From positions 434,001 through 498,000 of the forward strand of contig LUGG01000020.1 of NCBI GenBank assembly GCA_001683735.1: a stretch of DNA of 64,000 nt, read 5' to 3'. Every line of letters begins with the position of its first letter. Position 1 is the stretch's first letter. Source of the DNA: Grifola frondosa (lineage: Eukaryota > Basidiomycota > Agaricomycetes > Polyporales > Grifolaceae). Under the pieces are notes generated by a model. It was not told where the DNA came from and did not search any database. It saw nothing but the letters and a program-made list of their open reading frames with translations. Of this stretch, positions 12,211 through 24,827 are shown piece after piece. Made by a program: the position numbers and the translations under genes.

Positions 12211-14503
12211 ATGGCTATTCCAACGAACCGTAAGGCCATCTTGTTGGCCACTTTCATTGCGTTCGGTATGTGGTCGTTTGTTGTCAATTAAACTATTAAT
12301 ATCACGGCGTTTTGTATCCTTGTAGGAGGTGATTATATACCGCATCGTATATCTGCTGGCACATTGTAAGCTGTCTCAAGCCACCTAAATCTCTCAATCG
12401 CTATTCTCCGTCCTCATCGCAGAACGAGTTTGTTGATCTCCAGGATTTCTATTCGGATATGACATCGGAGTTATATCAGTGAGCACCTTGTGGATCAGTA
12501 GCAACATCGTTCATCTATAGCGCCTGATTGCAGGGATGTCTCATAATGGACGACTTCATGGCCCGGTTTGGCCAGATCGTTAACGGCCAGCCCGTGCTCT
12601 CTAGTTCGCGACAGTCCATCATCACCTCTCTTCTATCTGCGGGGTGAGCCCTTCATACAACAATCACGTATATACATCGACCGAGCTCTGTCTCGTCTAG
12701 AACATTTGTCGGTGCTCTAGCCCAAGCCTTCACGTCCGATAGGTTCGGTCGGAGAGGATCCATACTCATCTGGTCCGGGATCTTCACCATCGGAACTGCT
12801 ATCCAGACCAGCACTGTTCATTCAATCGTACAAATCACTATCGGACGATTCATCGCCGGTCTTGGGGTAGGTGCATTGTCCGGTGCGTCTGCATTCGCTT
12901 TGTGCTTGTTATATCTCGACTGAGATGCATGTGGGAATCTAGCTATCGTTCCCTTATACAATGGGGAGACGGCACCGAAAGCTTTACGTGGAATGCTTCT
13001 TGTACTTTATCAAGTGCAGATAATCACCGGGTTCGTCTACTGCTTGTTAGTCGTTGTGGCTGAAATATCCATACCATATTCGTAGGATTTTCCTAAGCTA
13101 CATTATTGACCTCGGGACCCATTCTATTAATGGTCCAGCATCATGGCGAATTCCTGTTGGTCTCCAACTCCTGTGGGGTACGATCTTGCTATCGGGTATC
13201 TTTTTCTTACCCGAATCGCCGTACGTTCTATATGCGCTTCAATATGACCTGCACCTCATACCGAATCTCTAGTCGTCATCTTCTGGGTACCGGAAGGGAG
13301 TCCGAAGCTCGAAAGGTAGTGGCGGAGCTGAATGGTGTGCCAGAAGACGATCCAGTTGTGGTGGATATTATGGAAGAGCTGGAGGTTGGTATCAAGGCAG
13401 AGAATGAGGGAGGCAAGGCGACGTGGATGGAATGCTTCTCTGCGCGCAATGTTCTCTGGAAGAGGACAATGAACGGTATGATGCTACAATTTATCCAGCA
13501 GTTGAATGGACAGAACTTCTATTGTGAGTCACTTGCTCAATGATGCCATGACGCATATTGACGATCTTCTATCAAACGCTCAGACTACTATGGCGATACG
13601 TTCTTCAAGAGTGCCGGAACAACGTACGTTGATTATAGCCAGTGTCTATTTCTCTATGGGGTGACCACGTATGTGCAGGCTCAGTCCATACGCCATTCAG
13701 GCCATCCTCGGAGGCGTATCCGTGGTCGGAACAGTTCCCGCATTATACCTCATTGAAGCCTGGGGTCGTCGAAACGTATGCCGTGGACTCAGTGATGGCG
13801 CGATGTATTATCCCACTCATCATAATATCTTCTAGTCTCTCTTGACTGGCGCGATTATGGAGGCCACTTGTGCCCTAATTGCGGGTCTGGTTGGGCACTA
13901 CACTCTCGCGCCTGTAGGCACGCCAATCGATCAGCTTACGCCTCGCAATCGTTCGGGCGGTGATACATTGATTGCGTTCGCAGTCCTGCACGTATTCTCG
14001 TTCTCGATTTTCTGGGGACCGACCCGTGGGTGTATCTGGGTGAGAGCTTCCCTCTCCGTGTCAGGCCTAAAGCCATCGCGTTGGGCAGCGCCACGAGTAA
14101 TGTAGTCTTCCTTCGCGACCTCTTATAGGTGCTAATGACTATCTTGTGTAGACTGGCTTTGGAACTTCCTCCTGAGCTTCTTCGCTCCGCGTATCGCAAG
14201 CGATATCGGCCCCCTCATCCTGCTCATTTTCTTCGGCATGCTGGTCTTCGGATATTTCTACGTGTATTTGTTCATCCCTGAGACAAGAGGTTTGAGCTTG
14301 GAGGAGGTACGCATTTACGCCGATCTTCGAAGCTTCATGCTGTTGCTCATGCGTTACTGTGTCAGGTGGATGAGATGTACCGTTCAGGTGTCAAGCCGTG
14401 GAACTCCGCGACGTGGCGACCAAGCGAGAAGCATCTGCATGAGAAGGAGCATGTATCAATGGAATTGCGAGAAGTTAAGGATAAGGATGATGGGAGTGCA
14501 TGA
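12211..14503 (+). CDS. MFS sugar transporter (hexose transporter-like), one frame break
   Basis: Twelve exons encode a 12-helix sugar porter of the major facilitator superfamily, expected at the plasma membrane. Exons: 12211-12265, 12444-12478, 12534-12643, 12701-12882, 12943-13030, 13086-13220, 13273-13523, 13584-13623, 13679-13775, 13836-14096, 14152-14306, 14366-14503. Family marks: GFLFGYDIGVIS in helix 1, DRFGRRGSI between helices 2 and 3, GRFIAGLGVGALS in helix 4, PLYNGETAPKALRG, PESPRHLLGTG before the central loop, FIQQLNGQNFY in helix 7, EAWGRRN, and the C-terminal PETRGLSLEEVDEMYRSG. All joins keep frame except inside exon 10: TTCTGGGGACCGACCCGTGGG lacks one C relative to the expected FWGPTPWVYLGESF, near 14,025. 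After that point the sequence is again a good transporter to the stop at 14501. So the gene is either freshly broken or carries a consensus error. Intron 1 is unusually long (178 bp) and contains a splice-bordered 40-nt segment. Confidence 0.8.
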
Positions 14504-17500
14504 GTGGAACCGAGACGGTCAACGATGACGAATAGCGCTATTGTTCACAGACTAGTCCCTAATATGTGTACCATCCGGGTAGTCCTTGTACGATTATTCA
14601 CGATCCTCTTTATAAGTTCGGAAACTTGCACCGGCGTGGAGCTTACTGTTAGATACTCAGCTCGCGAACTGTTTCTAAAGTCGGATACAGCAAACAGACC
14701 CTTCGTGAAGGATTCAATGAGCTATCAGACTGTTCTGCATTTTAGCCACATTGTTCTAGGATGGAAGCTACAACAGAAGCATCATCGTGGAGAGAAAGTG
14801 GTCTGCATCGGGAGGAGTCACTGATACGCGGCCAGGGATGATGGCTCGAGAAGGCTGATAAATTATGGTATCATGACCTCTTGTGAAATTCGTTCTCACA
14901 ATTCCTTCAAATGAGGATCTATATCGACTGTAAAACTTACTGGGATAGTAGAAAAGAAGTCGAAAGCACGCACATCGGTAGTATGGTAGTAGACAACGGA
15001 ATGTTTGCACCTCATCAAATATACTAACGACAAAGGATCATCGCGATGAAGGTTGATGATAAAGAGGAGAACTCATCATTCCAATTTTCTGAATGAACGT
15101 AACAGAGAATGCTCTCGAGTTTGAACCACTGTCAAGGCACTTGACATGAGTTCCGATAAGATCCGATTCTATGCATGCAGATGAGAAGAAACTTAGGTAC
15201 ACAGTACTTCATTTTGTCAGATAGTTTCATACGGAGTATAAGAAAGACGCACATTTAGCACTTCTCCCTTTCAACGGTGGACGGAGAATTCGACATCAAA
15301 TCTTTTGCAAATTGTAAGCGCAATCAGTCGTTCAGAGTCAATGAGCCATGAATCGTCCAGTGTCGTGTTGCAATAGACGTGCCAAAATAGGTAGTTGTTG
15401 TCATGATACGGCCTGGCACAAGATCCTACAGCTCCCGCTATCTCGCGTGTACCATCTCAGATTTTCATTTCTTTTCAACTTGGGCTCGATCACCTGGTTT
15501 AGCTGCGTGTCGCCTCGTTCCGGGCATGGAATCAAGTACAACATGCCTCGCGGGTGAGATCAAAGATACGATTGCATCGAGGCGCCCACGTGAAGCAGCG
15601 ATCCATAGACAATCATATAGATGAACTGCAGTTGTAGAGCTCTTTTTCTGTTTTGAATGGCATGAGACTCGGCAACGCTGAGCCTATTTCAAGGTTAACA
15701 TATCTACCGTAGCAATTAGATGAAATAGCAGGTTTTCAATTTTTCTATGCGACGAGTTTCTAAGATTTCCTGGCCTTCAACCAGGAAGCCGGAACTGAGT
15801 GTTGTCCGCCTGTATACTTGTATGGTCGATATTTGACATGGTCCGAGCTATTGAGATGTAGGAGAGAGCATCGACACACAAATGAATGCATGGGAATGTG
15901 AATGCCTGGCTACGAATGAGAATAAGATTACTCACGGAGCCATCACTCAGTGCTACAATGTTGCTTTCTCGTGATTTGGGGACCCCGGTCTTGGAGTGGG
16001 TTTCACAAACTGCAGGCGAGGGCCTCTGGTTAGGGATGAATAGGAGGATGACAACCCGCACTGCACACGAAGATACACAGTTCAGGAAATAATACTGCAA
16101 TTAAAGTTTACCTACCGCCTGCAGGCATGGATCGTCGTTAGAGGGAGTCAATTAACAAGTTCTTGAATGGAAGCATCAATAACATCGAAGTCATGAGGCG
16201 AAGCGTTTGGAACTCACATGGTGCGGAATACCAAACCACACCTTTGCTTATGTATAGATAAGAAATGCAGAACACGGACATGCAGATGGCACCTGGTAGC
16301 AATGATGCATATTGAATTGACTTCCGGGATGCGTAAGGCTGTAAATTGTTTCCAACACGATCAATATCCAAAATAGCACGCATATGTCGAGGAGGGAAGA
16401 AACTCCGAATGAGACCGCAAAGGAGTGGTACATCAACGAAGTGATCAGCCCTCTGACACAACAGTTTCAAGTATCCACAGAGGACGTTGTCCAGGCTCCA
16501 ACAAGCCAACACGTATGAATGAGTCACAGAAGAAGGTAGATGCTCAGGACCGCAACATCAGAGATTAAAACACCATACGGCAACGATGAGGTTCGGCTTA
16601 CGAAGAGCTTTCCGGCTACAGCAAAATCAAGTCATACACACTCGTTATTTATTTTGTGTACGCGTTGGCAGGTTGTATCAATGGTAAGCCCAATATATCA
16701 CGTCAAAACCGCTGCAGTAGAGAATACCGGTAAACGTCAAGACCACAGGTCGACGCGCAGATTGACTCACAAACGAGAGATCCGACATCTAATAAAATTC
16801 TGCCTCATTGTTAATGCCAGCCTCATTAATCATTCATGGTCCACATATCACTGTTTGCCTCGGGAATAAAAACGTCTAAGCGCTGTCAGCATCTCGTCCT
16901 AGGATGACACTCCAACTGCGGACATGAGACCATTGACTGCTCAGAACTCAAAAATATATATCGTGTCGGGTGGGGGCTTGAGATATGCGCCGACATGACA
17001 TAGCTCCCCTCCCTCCAGGCTTTTCGGGTAAGCGATTGAGGTACCCTTCGAGCGTCCAAGGCGGATAATGGGCGTGAGATAGCACCTCAGACATAATCTG
17101 AGCCTCCGCTGGGGGATGTTTAGTCCATGTCCATGCATCCAACGCACGGAGAAACCAATAGAAGTAAAGGTATCTCAGATGTGGTCTCAAAACGACACTA
17201 AGCTGGAGAACGCGGGAGAAAAATCAGGGAAGGTTAAGATTGACTGCGATCAGCACATCTAACGGCACGCACATTCGTTGATGCGACTCATCCTGCTCTA
17301 CCCCTGCCTGTAAGGAGTTGAGATGGACGGCAGAGATCTTGACATCCTTGATACCCTGCTCATCAGTGGCTCCGCACCGCGCCTCTACTAAAGGGAGAAA
17401 GACCAAGTATTTTATAGAAATTCAATCAACTAGGTAGTCGGAAGTGCCACATAATCTAGACACATGTATGCAGGCAAATGCGCCCTCATAATTACACTCC

Positions 17501-18544
17501 TTCAGGGGAGTCCGCCATCGGCGCGGCAATCGAGAGAATTCTTTCAATGGTAAGCCAGAAATAGCGCTGAACAACGGCGCAGATTGATCAATAACAGCGG
17601 CAATACTAATGCTGGATTCACATTCAGCTGGGCCAATGAAAGTCAGGTGGGCAGACCGATAAGCAATGAAAGCCGTACAGCACCACACGCTCATGGCGTC
17701 ATGCCCGCGCCCAAAGTCCGTGCTAATCGTACAAATAGAAATTATGATTTTCTATCTCACTGGACAGCTTATTCTGAAGGATTTCGAATCAACATTTGTG
17801 TCTCTGAAGGAAGTTCGAGGACTTACAGACGTGTCGCAGACAGTTCTCAGCAGTGGCCCCGCTACTGTAAGGATCTCAGCGTTGATCAATAGGCCACTTT
17901 TGAATGCGATGATATTGCTGGTGCTCGGATACTAGCTTGTGATATTGTGCGAGATAGTTGGAGACATCTTCATGAGAGCGGAACGCCAACGACGTTAAGC
18001 AACTGTACCGAATCACACTGTTTGTTTCGAGCAAATACGACACTACAGGGTCGAAATTCGCGAAGCTCGTCTCCACAGGTTTGCGTTCCCCGGTCGACTG
18101 AAGCTGCCGTTCCGTTGGAAGTAGATCCATAGGGTCAATATCATTTGGCTGAAAAAAACACCCCACACTAGACTATAGCATATATTCTGTATTTTGCTAG
18201 CTGAGTAGACCGCAGAATTGAACGGAAGAACAGAGCGGCAAAAAGCATCAAGGCACAGGCACTGGCAGAAAAAAAAAACTGAGAAAGATAATATGTATGT
18301 CACAAGAAACACTGCCACTCCGGATATGATGATAAGGAAAGTGTTCAGAGGGAGAGATAACCAGTAACGACAGACTCGGGGCGACCGGACATCGCGGAAC
18401 GCAGGTGAGGTAAGATTTACCCATATAAAAAGTGACAGATATCGATATGGAGGCGAGAAAAAGCAATCCAGCAGTACACTCATAAGAGAGTGGGAGGCAA
18501 GTGACGGGTATGGTAAGCAATCGCGAATCTTCGGCAGGACGAAA
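14504..18544. other. About 4 kb without a recognised gene
   Basis: I see no family I can name. On the minus strand several stretches look coding-like but do not assemble: about 18122-17985 (starts MDLLPTERQLQSTGER), 17694-17422, 17406-17224 (contains GIKDVKISAVHLNSLQAGVE), 17190-16948 (contains RALDAWTWTKHPPAEAQ) and 16527-16138 (hydrophobic). Donor-like GTRNGT sites lie near some ends. This could be a decayed or fast-evolving membrane-protein gene, or chance open frames. The section next to 18500 is the 3' flank of the G-beta gene. Confidence 0.3.
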
Positions 18545-19826
18545 TCATGCCCAGACCTGTAGAAGGAAACATGCTTGAGCAACAGGAACCATCAGTTATG
18601 GACGAATCACAAACCCTCAGTGTGCTGTCCCAGCTTCCAGTGCAGAGCGCCATGCCATCTGCACTGACTCCCAAACAGCTGACACGATTCTCATGTCCTG
18701 TCAACACACCACGCGCTACCCTTTAGGGTATCCCATACATTGCATGTCCAATCGTCATAACCACCAAAGAGAATGCGACCAGAGATAGAGAATGCGACTG
18801 ATGTGATACCGCAGAGAATGTTGTCATGAGTGAATGAGTTCAGCTCACGATCGGCTCGAATGTCGAAGAGACGGCATGATGCGTCATCTGAACCAGTGGC
18901 AAATGCATCACCGTTGGGGAAAAAGCTAAGAAGAGTAATCAGATAACTCTAGCAGATGCAATATCCATGTTGCCTCACTTTACGGCGTTGATGTCTGATT
19001 CGTGGCCAGTAAAAGTTTGAGTCGCCTTGCCACTGCGAATATCCCACAGCTTAGCAGTGGCGTCGCACGCTCCAGAAACGAAGACATTCTGGTTGGGTCC
19101 CAGCGACAAGCTACAGACATCATGATGAGGTATAAGACAACTATGAACCGACAATTTCTGCTCACCTCATCACATCGCCAGTGTGATCGCTAAACTCTAC
19201 AACCCGCACGCCCGCCTCAATGTCCCACAACATACAGGTCATATCGCCGGAGCTCGTTACGATTTGCCTATCATTGAGGAAACGACAGCAGCTCAGGTAA
19301 CCAGAGTGCGCGCTGAGCTCCCGAGCACCCTTTACATTGTTGCCCTCCTTAGAGTGGAGGTTGTAAATCGAACAAATGTTGTCGAGACCACCACAAGCGA
19401 CGTAGTTGCCCGACGGAGAGTATGCGCAAGTCATAACCCAACTTGACCGAAGAGGAATGGCGTGAACCTTGTTCGTAGTATAAGCGTCCCATACAATCAA
19501 CTTGCCGTCTTGTGAGGCAGAAACGAGATGTCGCCGGTCGGTCGCCCAGTGCATCGCATAGATCTTGGCAAGGTGACCCCGGAGGGCGCGTCGTGGACGC
19601 ATAACGATTCGGGGAAGCGCAGCAACTTCAGCAGCCATCGCACGCACTGGGTGCAAGGAGTTGCGTCAGACACAAGTTGGATGATAGATCAATGAGAACA
19701 TGACGACTAACGACTGGTGTCAGCGGAAGACTCTCTTTTTGCTCGAATTTTCTCCTTCAGACTCTCTGCCTCACGCCGCGCAGCGGCAATCCGCTCCTGG
19801 ATATCTCCTTGAGGTGACTGCGACAT
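18545..19826 (-). CDS. gpb1: Heterotrimeric G-protein beta subunit (seven WD40 repeats), apparent frame break in the last repeat
   Basis: G-beta pairs with G-gamma and transmits pheromone and nutrient receptor signals at the membrane. Exons: 19715-19826 (coiled-coil N-terminus with [20 protein letters not shown]), 19166-19646, 18979-19110, 18615-18925 and a terminal exon of only 12 nt (18545-18556). WD blocks are very conserved: [132 protein letters not shown]. The last intron (58 bp) restores the classical ending LRVWA*. Near 18,700-18,715 the frame fails: after NVWDTLKG the expected [12 protein letters not shown] needs two more bases than present, and straight reading ends in TGA. A 22-nt intron (GTAGCG...GACAG) would keep frame but remove seven residues and is too short to trust. 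Known essential role in mating signalling makes a sequence error as likely as real loss. Confidence 0.88.
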
Positions 19827-22799
19827 CGTCTTTACACTGGGAAGGCAATAACGGTATGATCAGAAACAACGACAGAGGTTCAATTTCCTGAGAGCGGTTA
19901 TGTCAGCTGGAACGAACCAGAGTAAACCTAACGACAGGGAAGAGGAGAGCGCACCCGCAGGCAACGAGAGGTTGGAAGGAGGCGAAATGGGTCGGAAATT
20001 GATGGAAGGTTGCGTGGGAACGCCGACAAAAGGCTAGCGCGGGCTAGAAGCGAGTCGGGATAGTAGGAAGTGGATGCAGAACTCTGGTTAAGCAGACTGG
20101 AGAACGGTGTCGAGCTGGGGAAATACGAGGGGAGGAGGATGGCAGGCGTTGGGAGAGATGAAGATTGCGACTGACAGAGTGTCACGTCTGATGTCCTCAG
20201 CAGTTGTGGCTGTTGACGGCCCTCTCCGCTTTCGGTTCTCCTCCGGCCACTCCCCGGTCAATCCCGGCCGTTGCCGGCTTCTTCTCTGGACTCAAATGCA
20301 AGTCGAAATCCATCTACTGTACAATCTACACCAGTATTGCAACGTTCCTCCTGCTTCGCACGTTTCGCAGTCACAATCATTCGCAATTTTTCGGGATACT
20401 CGGGCGATGTTCATCATATGTTCTCACTAGAGTCTGTGATGCACTGGGATCACAGCGGTCGAGAGCTCGTGTTGCCTCCGATCAAGCTGGCCAGTGCGCA
20501 TTCTCTGATAGGCACAACGACGACAGCAGCATAAGAATATCTTCCTAGGACAGAGGATACTTTTATGGACTCATTTCGACCAGTATGCAACACCTCATTG
20601 CTGCTGGTATGGTTGAATGCCTCATTGCACTACCAACTATATGGCTGTACTGCAGAACTCGAGTTAACTGGTCATTGAAATTCAGGATTGGGAAGGCTAT
20701 GGCTGTTATTCAGTTGAATGGATATCCTCTTTCTGCTGCTCTTCATGACGGCCAATCTATCCGTGCATGGTCTTGGATCTATCTACTGTTGCGGTAGGGC
20801 TCAATTATTCATGAGCGTTGTATTCAATACATTACGACTAGCGGATTTGCCAACTCAGACGACTGAGCGGCGCCCCAGTCAAGTGGGTGTGTCGACTGCT
20901 CAAAGCACGTTTTTACCGTGCAGTTATGATTGACGGCGGTTTGATTCATTGCTAGATGATTATCATCTTGCCGCAGATGACGGAACAAAAGGTCAGAGTC
21001 ACCACCGTAGGCGCATCTCCCAGTATATTTGGCTTATTCCGACCGCTGACGTATGCGATTTTGTGATTCATAGGTCTTCTATGGAGGGCACCTGTTGATG
21101 CTTAAAGCGTCAGTTGTGGCCTCCGCATAGCATCGGAGCGCTCGATTTTATCTAGTGTGCTTTCCTCGGCTTTGCGAGTTTACTGAAAGGCTAGGTCATG
21201 TTGCTCAGGTAAGGTAATTACTTTCAAGCACACTTCGACTCACAAGCGAAACACGCGTTATGCAGACATGTTATTTTGCTGAGGTCAATTATGCTATTAG
21301 TTTCGGAACATTCGTACCGCTTGTCCTGCCTCGAGGCCAAAAGCGCTCTGCATATAGTCGAATCAGGTGCATCCTCCTTCTTCATACCAACGTCATAGCA
21401 TGAGTCTAACTAAGGACGACTGTAATGGGATGAACGCCCTAGTAATCGAGGTTCTACCATTTGGTTTCAAATGGATACATCTGAGGAGACAGCGGCAACA
21501 AATACCGTGAGCGGGCATCTGTTCCGCACCCTCATGCGGGTCGCTATCAGCCATTGCACTATCAGACCCGGCCGGTTACAGAGGCATACATTTTGGAGTA
21601 CTTACCGTCCTTGTTCAGTAGCCTCTAACTAAGATAGCAAGGACGCCACATCCAGTCTAAGCACTACTCTGCACGCCTATCGTTCTTAATCGGCAAAATA
21701 CTAGGATGCCGGACATCAAGACATCAAGTTCCGTGTCGGCTCCTTAGTCTTTCTCCGGATATCTGTGGGTGAGTCAGAGTCAAGCCAGCAACTCAGTAAC
21801 CAATGCTCAGCCGCTCAGCCGAGAGTTCAACAACCGCCCTAGGATATAGCGCGGGGCGCTCGGCTCATCCTGAAGACTTATGGTATGTGTAGCAACTGCT
21901 TGATCGTCCGCTTATTCTATCGGCAGGCGTCTGGCATAAACCAGTTGAAGGCATCTATCCGGATAAATATTACCGCCTGTGGCAAGAAAATGAACATTGG
22001 CGTCAGATGCCGATAAATCCGTCAAATGTACAACCTCAGCATCCCTGGTGCAAGTCCGGGAACGCTTACTCCTCGTCAGCTACCGAGCGCAATGCTTTTC
22101 CCATCAGGGTTTTACGCAATGGTATGATCCATTTTGCTCCTTCCCGAGTCATCGCTTTCGCGGTCACTGGGATCTTGATATCCGATCTCTTGCATAGCTA
22201 TACTGAGCTCGCCACCCTGCGGTACTTGACATCGGTCCCGACGAGCTATACCCGGTTGGTGAATATTCATAGGTGAGGCCGCTCGCAGCTTATCGTGCCC
22301 GTCGTTCTCACATAATCGTATATGGAGTGGCATTCTACAGATGTCAGTCGTCCGATCCTCCGTCGAGAATCTCGCCTCGACTATCAGGATATCCCGCTAT
22401 ATCTGGCAGCACGCGCCCACATGTAACATACGGATATCGTGCAGTTTGAGCGGGAAGATCAGCAAGGCGGGCCCGCACCTCGCAGCCGACGTGCTAGACC
22501 TCTCCAAGTCCTTCCCATGTTCTGGGCAACTGGCGACATAGATGGCCTCCGTGCACGGCCCTGTCTGGCTACTGCACTGGTCAACTCACCCGGTCCTTGC
22601 TTGCTTCCAGTGCGCAGCTGTCTTTGCATTCCAATCAACGCTGCGTATTCGTCTCCCGCTGTGTGGCATACGGCTCGTCTCAATTTGTGTCGGATACGTC
22701 CCCGAGACAACACGGCGTTCTCAGCATTCTGTCATTCGTCATACTCCCAACTACACGAACTCTTAGGTTAAGTCGGGCAGAATCTCCTCCCGCACGCTG
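19827..22799. other. About 3 kb without a recognised gene
   Basis: Immediately right of 19826 is the promoter and pyrimidine-rich leader side of the G-beta gene. From 20,200 to 22,800 open frames are short, lack supporting splice sites and show no family I recognise. No RNA gene seen. Confidence 0.35.
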
Positions 22800-22806
22800 T
22801 ATAAAA
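22800..22806 (+). promoter_or_regulatory. Probable TATA box of dsRBD gene 1
   Basis: TATAAAA in CTGTATAAAATGC, 112 bases before the chosen start at 22912. A transcript start about 25-30 bases downstream would exclude the in-frame ATG at 22825 and favours the ATG at 22912. Confidence 0.5.
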
Positions 22807-22911
22807 TGCTCCTACAAAACGACCATGGCTCCTCAACACAGCGATCTCGTCCGCCTTCTCCCTCTCACAACCCGTCTTTCGATCGTCAATTACCCCCATA
22901 GGAACATCAAG

Positions 22912-23257
22912 ATGTCGGACCGTATGTTTCCATATTATTTCCATGAGATATTCGCCATTGATCAGGGGTTTTTAGACTGGCGGATGGAACTCAACAATTA
23001 CCTGCAGCGCAGCCACGGCACTAGAGTACTGAAGTGGGAGCACACTCACATAGGTCCCCAGAATGATCTGACATGGACTGCATATGCCTTTAGTGAGTTA
23101 TTTTTATTATTTCATATTTTTTGTGATATTGATGAAGCCGTCGTCACAAGTCAATGGCCTTGAGTACGGCAGAGGAACAGCTAAGACATTAGGTATTGCC
23201 AGGGAGCTTGCGGCCGAACAGGCGTTGAGGGCTCTGTGGGCTTCTCGTATGGGATGA
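22912..23257 (+). CDS. Small double-stranded-RNA-binding-domain protein 1
   Basis: Three exons (22912-22921, 22976-23092, 23151-23257) give a 77-residue protein that is nothing but one dsRBD. It begins MSDHWRMELNNYLQRSHGTR (helix 1 and loop), continues with VLKWEHTHIGPQNDLTWTAY (strands 1-2) and FINGLEYGRGTAKTLGIARE (strand 3 and the start of helix 2), and ends with LAAEQALRALWASRMG. The G-x-G-x-x-K-x-x-G-x-A-x-x-x-A-A-x-x-A-L pattern of the RNA-binding helix 2 is present, although the usual KKxAK is TAKTLGIA. The first exon is only 10 nt. Tiny dsRBD-only proteins occur in mushrooms but their role is unknown; binding of structured RNA and tuning of RNA interference or editing-like pathways are inferences. 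The gene shares exon layout with the copy at 26679. Confidence 0.8.
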
Positions 23258-24599
23258 TTCTTCCGTGAGTATTGAATTATTTTTCTGCACGCAATGCCCA
23301 CAGACCACTGGTTCAGGAGTCACGATGCCCCATGCCTTGGAATCATCGGGCTTTGACTGATTTGTCGATGCATCTGTCTTTTCTGTTGTTATATCATGGA
23401 CTACCGTTCCCACATACATGCAATGTCGACTGCGCGCGACATTGATCTCTTCTCGAAGTGCGCTGCTTGTTGCTCTGTTTTGCGTATGACTAGAGCCATT
23501 TAATGTGATATTTCAGTTAACCGATAGCTTCTATTGACTGCATTGACTGTGGCACAACCTGAATGCAGAGATATCAAGCAACCATCAAATGGCATATACA
23601 GAGCATGCCATATTTTGGATGAGATCCGCGAAGTACGAAACGCCACATAGCGCGGGAATTTCCGAGATCACATCACACTCACACTCACCAACACGTACGG
23701 TTGCTTGGTACATATTGAAGCAAAACGGGACACCAGCCCTTCGCTCAGTTTCTGGAATCAGATAATGAACCTGGGCCACATGCTCTTGCCGAGTCGGTGC
23801 CCGCTGGGCTTGTGCCGTGCTCGGACATGAGGCCACCATGCACCAGCGCATCATCCATAGTGAGTGGTACTGGTATGCTATCCACTGCGATCTCGCGAGC
23901 CTTAAAGTTTGCAGATTTAGCAGTAGGTTTTCCAAACTGTGATGAATCCGCGAAGCAGCTGGGCTGGGCGCCATATGATTCGATGATGCTGCTCACTCGA
24001 CCTCACCGTCATGCTCTTCCATTGAAGCGGAACACATCATCTCGAACACCTTTGCTTCGCGCTTTGGTGCTCATATCCATTACTTCTAGTCTTACTGCGG
24101 GCAAATCTGACGACTTCCCTCCTGCCCCAGGCGTTCAGAGGCTCCTTTTTCTCTATACGCATGACTACCTCCCTAATTTCATTCACTTAGAAGAGTTCTC
24201 CTTGCTTCTACGGACCACTGGGAACGTTGATCTAGGGAGTGATGCGCAAGGTACTACAATGGCCCAATTATGAGCTTCCTTGCTCCTGTCTCCTATACGC
24301 AACACGCTGGCCAAGAGTATCTCGGGGCCCAAGGGAGGAGGACACCTTGGTATATAACTATCAATGTATCTCCCTAGTTTCTCATCGACATAGATGCATA
24401 GCATGTCAAACGGTTTGTACAATCTCAAACTACATGCTCTCATTCCTCATTGACTACCTTTGCAGCCGGGGAGAACATTGTCGCCTTGAATAATCGTAGG
24501 ATGGGCAGTCTGGTGCTCATTAGCGTCAGTCGGCTCACAAGTGTTCAACAGACCTCCAATCCAAGCAGCAAGCATCGCTTTTGAGCTGGGCAGACTCGC
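23258..24599. other. Intergenic with possible decayed dsRBD pieces
   Basis: No complete gene. On the minus strand 23,870-23,960 encodes FGKPTAKSANFKAREIAVDS, similar in spacing to a dsRBD second helix, and 23,700-23,790 encodes YLIPETERRAGVPFCFNMYQ followed by ATVRVGE, similar to dsRBD strands 1-2. They do not join into an intact gene, so this is only a hint of further relatives. Confidence 0.3.
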
Positions 24600-24827
24600 C
24601 ATCGGGTCCTCGCCATTTACCTCAGTGGACATCCACTTGTAATAGTACGCTACACTTCTACACCTCCGCCCTGCTTCGCGCCCATTGATCCTTGGGATTC
24701 AGTTGCTGGCAAAGGTGTGTGGGTCGGTACTGGCACCCACAAGCATATTGCCAGAGATGCTGCCGCGACAGCTGCATTGGCCGCTTTGATTCAGTCAGAT
24801 GTAGGTCAAGATACCGCTACATCGTAG
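24600..24827 (+). pseudogene. dsRBD gene 3, 3' half only
   Basis: The frame ending at TAG 24825-24827 encodes GKGVWVGTGTHKHIARDAAA followed by TAALAALIQS. This is a good dsRBD third strand and second helix (G-x-G-T-x-K-x-x-A-x-x-A-A-x-x-A-L). The matching first half (a RMELNNYLQ-like segment) is not found upstream on the same strand within a few hundred bases, so the copy is partial or has diverged. It supports a local cluster of dsRBD genes. Confidence 0.45.

Noticed and set aside
18043..18582. Long minus-strand open frame of 179 codons next to G-beta
   Set aside because: It starts within the last G-beta intron and exon region, is mostly hydrophobic chance sequence and has no supporting motif; the G-beta stop is at 18,545.
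24000..24450. Plus-strand 158-codon open frame as a gene
   Set aside because: No splice support, no recognised domain, and overlapping open frames on both strands.
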